This document shows positions 30,961 through 34,841 of a stretch of DNA of 34,841 nt, one piece after another; the first letter of the stretch is position 1; each line of letters opens with the position of its first letter. The position numbers and the translations under genes are program-made. The stretch covers positions 1 through 34,841 of the forward strand of contig CALLFA010000073.1 in NCBI GenBank assembly GCA_937997635.1, in the 5' to 3' direction. The notes under the pieces were generated by a model. It made no database searches. It saw nothing but the letters and a program-made list of their open reading frames with translations, and was not told the DNA's origin. Source of the DNA: an uncultured Saprospiraceae bacterium. GTDB lineage: Bacteria; Bacteroidota; Bacteroidia; Chitinophagales; Saprospiraceae.

Positions 30961-31302
30961 ACATTAAGGCATTAAGATGGGGGTATTAAGGTAAGGACAT
31001 TAAGATTTTAGCCGAAGGTTTGGGGTTAAACATTAAGGCATTAAGATGGGGAGTATTAAGGTAAGGGCATTAAGGTAAGGACATTAAGAATTTAGCCGAA
31101 GGTTTTTGGGTTAAACATTAAGGCATTAAGGAAGGGGTATTAAGGTAAGGGCATTAAGATTGTAGCTGAAGGTTCTTTGCTTGAAACATTAAGGCATTAA
31201 GTAAGGGGGGTTAAAGGTGAGGGCATTAAGATTGTAGCTGAAGGTCCTTGGTTTAAAATATTAAGACATTAAGGAGAGGGGTATTTAGTAGGATATTAAG
31301 AT
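30954..31302 (+). repeat. Left minisatellite array (4 good units plus 1 degenerate)
   Basis: Units begin with AAACATTAAGGCATTAAG at 30959, 31028, 31113 and 31184, with a degenerate unit near 31256 (spacings about 69, 85, 71 and 72). Each unit continues with GGGCATTAAG or GGACATTAAG and then a block TAGCTGAAGGTT or TAGCCGAAGGTT that the right array lacks. The array begins in the deoD stop codon and is full of TAA in all forward frames, so it is non-coding. It is related in inverted orientation to the array at 31925-32283. I see no invariant-repeat/unique-spacer pattern, so it is not CRISPR. Confidence 0.9.
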
Positions 31303-31432
31303 TTCATATAGATTTCCACATTCAAAGAATTGAGCTTTGGAGCTGAACTCAAGTATTGAAATATGGAAAACTGTTTCCGATTAATCTGAAACACAAAATC
31401 TTTTATAGTCCCTAATATTAGGTATTTATTAA
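31303..31432. other. Spacer between the left array and the GxxExxY gene
   Basis: Non-coding. It includes a perfect 12-bp palindrome CCTAATATTAGG (31411-31422) just past the 3' end of the GxxExxY gene. It is too short and loop-free to be a normal terminator. Confidence 0.35.
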
Positions 31433-31846
31433 TCATGCTGGTAGGTTTCGGAACAGGTCATTAACCATAGGTTTAACTGACTTTGATATGTTGTCTGTGT
31501 AAAAGTTGATTAACAAACCTTGTGGTTTTTTCAACAATTTCATATACGTCAATAATTGAGATTGGTGAACTGGTAAAATACTTTCTACAGCTTTTATTTC
31601 TACTATTATTGTGTTGTCTACTAATAGATCTAATCTCAATTTTGTTTCTAACTCTAAAGTATCGTAGATAAGCGGAATTTCCAGCTGTTGGAGCACATGA
31701 TGTCCATCTTTAATTAATTGGTGGTGCATGCATTTTTCATAAACACTCTCTAATAGACCAGGACCTAGTTCTTTATGTATTTTAATAGCTACTCCAACTA
31801 TATCGTAGGACAATTGAGTGATTCCACTTTTAGTAAAATGTTCCAT
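31433..31846 (-). CDS. GxxExxY family protein, PD-(D/E)XK nuclease-like
   Basis: The 137-residue protein matches the GxxExxY family, named for G30-L-L-E33-S-V-Y36 within ELGPGLLESVYEK. The rest fits a PD-(D/E)XK nuclease core: D73 in KLRLDLLVDN and E83-I-K85 in IIVEIKAVE, followed by a QLLTYMKLLKKPQGLLINF helix-strand typical of the fold. The putative metal-binding residues are all present, so a nuclease activity is possible, but none is established for the family to my knowledge. It is monocistronic, lies between two oppositely oriented repeat arrays, and fills the space between convergent genes. Members are often found in many copies per genome, which hints at mobility or a repeat-linked role. 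Confidence 0.88.
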   Translation of the reverse strand: MEHFTKSGITQLSYDIVGVAIKIHKELGPGLLESVYEKCMHHQLIKDGHHVLQQLEIPLIYDTLELETKLRLDLLVDNTIIVEIKAVESILPVHQSQLLTYMKLLKKPQGLLINFYTDNISKSVKPMVNDLFRNLPA

Positions 31847-31924
31847 TATTTGTAAAGTAATTTGTTCTAAATAAATATAGTGAAAGAAAAGATCAAAAGC
31901 CTAAAAAAGACAATTTATCTAAAA

Positions 31925-32283
31925 CCCACTTAATGCCCTTATTCTTATTGCTTTAATAATGTTTCCACTCCTTAATGCCCTTCTTCTTACTCTTTTCCTT
32001 ATTGCCTTAATGTTTCCACCTTCCTTAATGCCCTTCTTCTTACTTTCTTCCTTATTGCCTTAATGTTTCACTCCTTAATGCCCTTCTTCTTACTCTCTTC
32101 CTTATTGCCTTAATGTTTCCACCTTCCTTAATGCCCTTCTTCTTACTCTCTTCCTTATTGCCTTAATGTTTCACTCCTTAATGCCCTTCTTCTTACTCTC
32201 TACTCTTATTGCCTTAATGTTTCCACTCTTTAATGCCCTTCTTCTTACTCTCTTCCTTATTGCCTTAATGTTTCCACTCTTCC
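31925..32283 (-). repeat. Right minisatellite array (6 good units plus 1 degenerate)
   Basis: Read on the minus strand, units of 50-53 bp start with AAACATTAAGGCAATAAG, continue with GGAAGAGAGTAAGAAGAAG and end with GGGCATTAAG. On the plus strand GCCTTAATGTTTC recurs at 32004, 32057, 32107, 32160, 32211 and 32262. The joints alternate between AGGTGGAAAC and AGTGAAAC, which points to a two-unit higher-order period of about 103 bp in 32004-32160. The array starts 1-3 nt after the stop of the minus-strand DM13 gene. It shares its core with the left array in opposite orientation. Confidence 0.9.
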
Positions 32284-33981
32284 CTAATTATTCAAATTCA
32301 AATCAGCATTATCATTCACATCCCCAATCTTCACCCCAATAAAATTAAGGTCATTGATATCTGCATTGGAAACAGTCACATTGATGCTTTCATTAATACT
32401 GCCATCTAAGGGGTTATCAAAAAATGACTGGCTGGCATCGACAAATCTCCATGGGGTGTTATTGCTGAATTCAGTAGATATGCCGACGACGGCTCGTATC
32501 ATTTGCACGATATCCGCAGCAGTAACAGCGTTGTCATTATTTATATCAGAAGCGATTATCTGGTATGGTTCAGTGAAAGGCTGTAAGCCTATGATATGGC
32601 CTCTTATTCTAACAGCATCTGTAGCCGAGACACCATTAGTAAGACCGCTCGTAGCTCTTGGGCTAATTGCATAACTGGTGCCTTCTTCGACAGATGGTAT
32701 TGTATATCGTCCCTGACTGTCTGTCGTAGCTAATACTGTATTGCCAGTCATGATTTCGACACCTGCTATTGGTTGTCCAGAAGGAGAATTGACCTGCCCT
32801 GAAATATTAAAAGTCGATGGTGCACAGCCGTCCTTATTAACAGTCAAAAATACCGTCATGTCTGACAACTCCATACACTCAGTTGCTCTTATTTGGCTGA
32901 TAGGTTCGCCTATATTAAGAGTCAAATTACCAGCAAAACTTATGGCAAACACTCGCAAAGTCTCTTCTCCAAATCCTTCAAAGTCAAAACTATTACTGCT
33001 CACTACTTCTACTAGTCTATTTTGATCATCAGTCAATAAGTAAGCAAAATTTTCACCAACTGGAATATTGCCATTGTTGGAAAATTGAATAATGTCTGCT
33101 TGTCCATCTGAAGGGCAAATAGTCAGACTTGTTTGTCCATTTGATGTTGTGTTTACCATTTGACACTCAAAGGGCATCCCACAATCTTCTTTAGTGACGG
33201 ATAAAAATGTGTTTTGGCCCGAAACGATAGCGCATTCACTTGCCGTTATCGACTCTAGAGGTTGACCGACTACAGCAGATAAGTCACCTCTGTAAGACAC
33301 ACCAAATACCAATTGGGTTTCTAATGATGAACCTTCAAAATCATACACATCTTCAAAGACTACCTCTTGTATTATTCGATTTGTGTTTGTAAAAATGTAC
33401 GCATATTCATCACCAGCTGCAACACCTATTGTATTCCTTAATTCTGTGACATCAGCAATTCCATCATTTGGACAAATGGTTATATCTTCCACCCATTCTG
33501 TTGTCGCTGTCAATGTTTCTTGACACATAACTTCCATTCCACCATCACCACCGCCGTTGTTGCCTCCATCAGTGTCTTCACAAGCGGGACTTAAGACTCC
33601 ATTACCCCAGAAAACCCTAAAAGCAAAGCAACGAAAAACGACATATCTATATTCATTAACATCAAAACCATCAGGTAACTGGAAAGTCATTGCTCCTGAA
33701 TAGTAGCTGATTTCACTGACGTCTACGATAAAAAATGCATCATCAACTTTTTCAGGGTCATTGCTCAAAAATATTTGGACATCGGGACCTCTTGATGTAG
33801 TATATTCTTCTGACAATCTAAATTCGACTGACCCATCTGCAAACTGCTCCAAAGTCGCAGTTCCTTCAAGATTGTATATCGGTGTTCTTTGTAATGCTGA
33901 AGTTCTCACACACTGCGCAACAATTGCACTAGACATGCAAAGAAATAGGATAAGTGTCGAAAAAGTTGATTTGGTGATCAT
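32284..33981 (-). CDS. Secreted DM13/dockerin-like protein
   Basis: The 565-residue protein has a signal peptide (about residues 1-22, ending IVAQ). A DM13 domain follows (about 30-140: GTATLEQFADGSVEFRL, GPDVQIFLSND, YRYVVFRCFAFRVFWGNGVL). DM13 domains are proposed to act in redox or electron transfer through a conserved Cys. A Gly/Asn linker comes next, then two related repeats of about 105 residues (each with TICP.DG.AD and FDFEG or YDFEG). A carboxypeptidase-regulatory-like domain (FNISGQVNSPSGQPIAGV) and dockerin-like segments (SDINNDNAVTAADIVQMIR) follow. The C-terminal part resembles residues about 1280-1390 of the 1622-residue protein, including NFIGVKIGDVN. Unlike that protein it stops there, with no sorting domain, exactly where the repeat array begins. 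Confidence 0.85.
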   Translation of the reverse strand: MITKSTFSTLILFLCMSSAIVAQCVRTSALQRTPIYNLEGTATLEQFADGSVEFRLSEEYTTSRGPDVQIFLSNDPEKVDDAFFIVDVSEISYYSGAMTFQLPDGFDVNEYRYVVFRCFAFRVFWGNGVLSPACEDTDGGNNGGGDGGMEVMCQETLTATTEWVEDITICPNDGIADVTELRNTIGVAAGDEYAYIFTNTNRIIQEVVFEDVYDFEGSSLETQLVFGVSYRGDLSAVVGQPLESITASECAIVSGQNTFLSVTKEDCGMPFECQMVNTTSNGQTSLTICPSDGQADIIQFSNNGNIPVGENFAYLLTDDQNRLVEVVSSNSFDFEGFGEETLRVFAISFAGNLTLNIGEPISQIRATECMELSDMTVFLTVNKDGCAPSTFNISGQVNSPSGQPIAGVEIMTGNTVLATTDSQGRYTIPSVEEGTSYAISPRATSGLTNGVSATDAVRIRGHIIGLQPFTEPYQIIASDINNDNAVTAADIVQMIRAVVGISTEFSNNTPWRFVDASQSFFDNPLDGSINESINVTVSNADINDLNFIGVKIGDVNDNADLNLNN

Positions 33982-34084
33982 GATGATTTCATTTTACTCC
34001 TAAATAAAACGGTTGAAGACTAAATTGTTTGACTTATTCGATTAAGAATTCAAATTTTGTCGTAAAGAATGCAGTATCAGTTGG

Positions 34085-34099
34085 TTAAACGACGTTTAA
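34085..34099. promoter_or_regulatory. Inverted repeat upstream of the DM13 gene
   Basis: TTAAACG-A-CGTTTAA is a perfect 7-bp dyad around one base, 104 nt upstream of the DM13 gene start and downstream of the PhnA-like gene. It has the shape of a dimeric regulator site; the regulator is unknown. Confidence 0.3.
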
Positions 34100-34175
34100 A
34101 TGCTAATCAACATTCTTATGACAAACAAATTTAGCTTAATTGCTTGTCTAATTCAGGTTCTATGTGGACAAAATA

Positions 34176-34745
34176 TTAAGTAGATTTTTTAACATATTTT
34201 GTCAAAATCACGATTTGTTGACCGTCAATTTTACCTTCAATATGCTCTTCATTGTCGTGAACTAGTCTGATTCTTCTGACGGATGTGCCTCTTTTTGCAG
34301 TAAAACCAGCTCCTTTGATAGTCAAATCTTGAATCAGTGTTACGGTATCACCAGACGCCAAAACATTACCATTCGAATCCTTATGAACGAGTGAGTTCGA
34401 TGTAAATGTTGCCCATTCTTCTGTCTCCTCATCTGGTAAATACATCTGGTCTTTAAGACCATCAGTCCATTCCTCTCCTGTTAATCTACCAAGCAGTTGG
34501 TAGGTCATCACTTGTACAGCAGGTATCGAACTCCACATGCTGTCACGCAAGCATCTCCAATGATTAGAATCTAAAGGAACGTCTCCTTTGATTTGCGACA
34601 GACAAATATGACATGCTGCTATTTGATGATCTAAATTATTATTATCTGTTTTTGGTGGCACCGTGTATGCAGCAAGATCACTGGCCCGACCACACAATTC
34701 ACAGGTTGATTCGCAACGGGTTTCTAAAGCTGATAATAAACTCAT
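34176..34745 (-). CDS. PhnA/YjdM-type zinc-ribbon protein
   Basis: The 189-residue protein has an N-terminal zinc ribbon with CxxC pairs C15/C18 (TCELCG) and C45/C48 (ACHIC). A middle segment (RDSMWSSIPAVQVMTYQLL) follows, and a C-terminal PhnA-like SH3-type domain covers about residues 120-189 (NVLASGDTVTLIQDLTIKG, VRRIRLV, GKIDGQQIVILTKYVKK). Bacteroidota commonly carry this longer form. The E. coli homologue was once linked to phosphonate use, but phosphonoacetate hydrolase activity belongs to an unrelated protein of the same name, so no enzymatic role should be inferred. It is on the same strand as the DM13 gene, with 194 nt between them. Confidence 0.85.
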   Translation of the reverse strand: MSLLSALETRCESTCELCGRASDLAAYTVPPKTDNNNLDHQIAACHICLSQIKGDVPLDSNHWRCLRDSMWSSIPAVQVMTYQLLGRLTGEEWTDGLKDQMYLPDEETEEWATFTSNSLVHKDSNGNVLASGDTVTLIQDLTIKGAGFTAKRGTSVRRIRLVHDNEEHIEGKIDGQQIVILTKYVKKST

Positions 34746-34841
34746 GAGTATAAAATTATAACAAAAATGGTAATGCGTCTTAATAATTCATATCCGCTTA
34801 AAAGCTTTTCATCTTTGCTGAGGCGAGACGCCTTCAGCGAC

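Noticed and set aside
30954-32283. CRISPR array
   Set aside because: Units are nearly identical along their whole length, with no alternation of invariant repeats and unique spacers, and no cas genes are present.
34746-34841. Partial gene at the right edge
   Set aside because: Only 96 nt with no clear frame or conserved residues; it probably contains the promoter of the PhnA-like gene.

Overview
The window looks like chromosomal DNA from an AT-rich member of the Bacteroidota, most likely of the Saprospiraceae/Lewinella type. The sequence evidence is a set of large secreted proteins with Sec signal peptides, HYR-like and dockerin-like modules, a type IX secretion (T9SS) type A C-terminal domain, an IPTL-CTERM-like tail, ELWxxDGT repeats, and closely spaced operons of metabolic genes. 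This assignment is by resemblance; no rRNA or other phylogenetic marker is present.

Layout. 1-5.7 kb: three surface or secreted proteins (the 3' end of a large adhesin-like protein, a von Willebrand A protein, and an HExxHxxGxxHD metallopeptidase). 6.0-8.2 kb: a mosaic of gene fragments. Two 3' pieces of purU flank an intact DUF1566/Lcl-type gene, and the second piece is fused to the 3' half of atpG. 8.7-11.5 kb: an ELWxxDGT-repeat protein. 11.6-13.9 kb, minus strand: the intact purU followed by an HTTM membrane protein. 14.3-19.1 kb: a 1622-residue T9SS-exported dockerin protein. 19.6-24.3 kb, minus strand: an overlapping lacZ plus sodium/solute symporter pair. 24.4-31.0 kb, plus strand: a tight deoxynucleoside-catabolism operon (deoB, pyrimidine-nucleoside phosphorylase, deoC, an ALDH16-like two-domain aldehyde dehydrogenase, deoD). 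31.0-32.3 kb: two related minisatellite arrays in opposite orientation enclosing a GxxExxY (PD-(D/E)XK-like) gene. 32.3-34.7 kb, minus strand: a DM13/dockerin secreted protein and a PhnA/YjdM-type zinc protein.

How the genes work together. The deo operon gives a complete route from (deoxy)nucleosides to glyceraldehyde-3-phosphate plus acetaldehyde: phosphorolysis by DeoD and Pdp, isomerisation by DeoB, cleavage by DeoC. The aldehyde dehydrogenase could oxidise the acetaldehyde. The divergent symporter/LacZ pair would import and hydrolyse a beta-galactoside. Together with the secreted metallopeptidase and surface proteins this suggests a scavenger of polymers and detritus.

The parts that ordinary annotation does not explain are (i) the 31.0-32.3 kb block, where a predicted nuclease-fold gene lies between oppositely oriented arrays sharing a core motif, each array beginning at the stop codon of its flanking gene, and (ii) the 6.0-8.2 kb block, where the purU fragments differ from the intact purU almost only at synonymous sites, so they appear to derive from recently functional, diverged alleles and not from slow decay in place.
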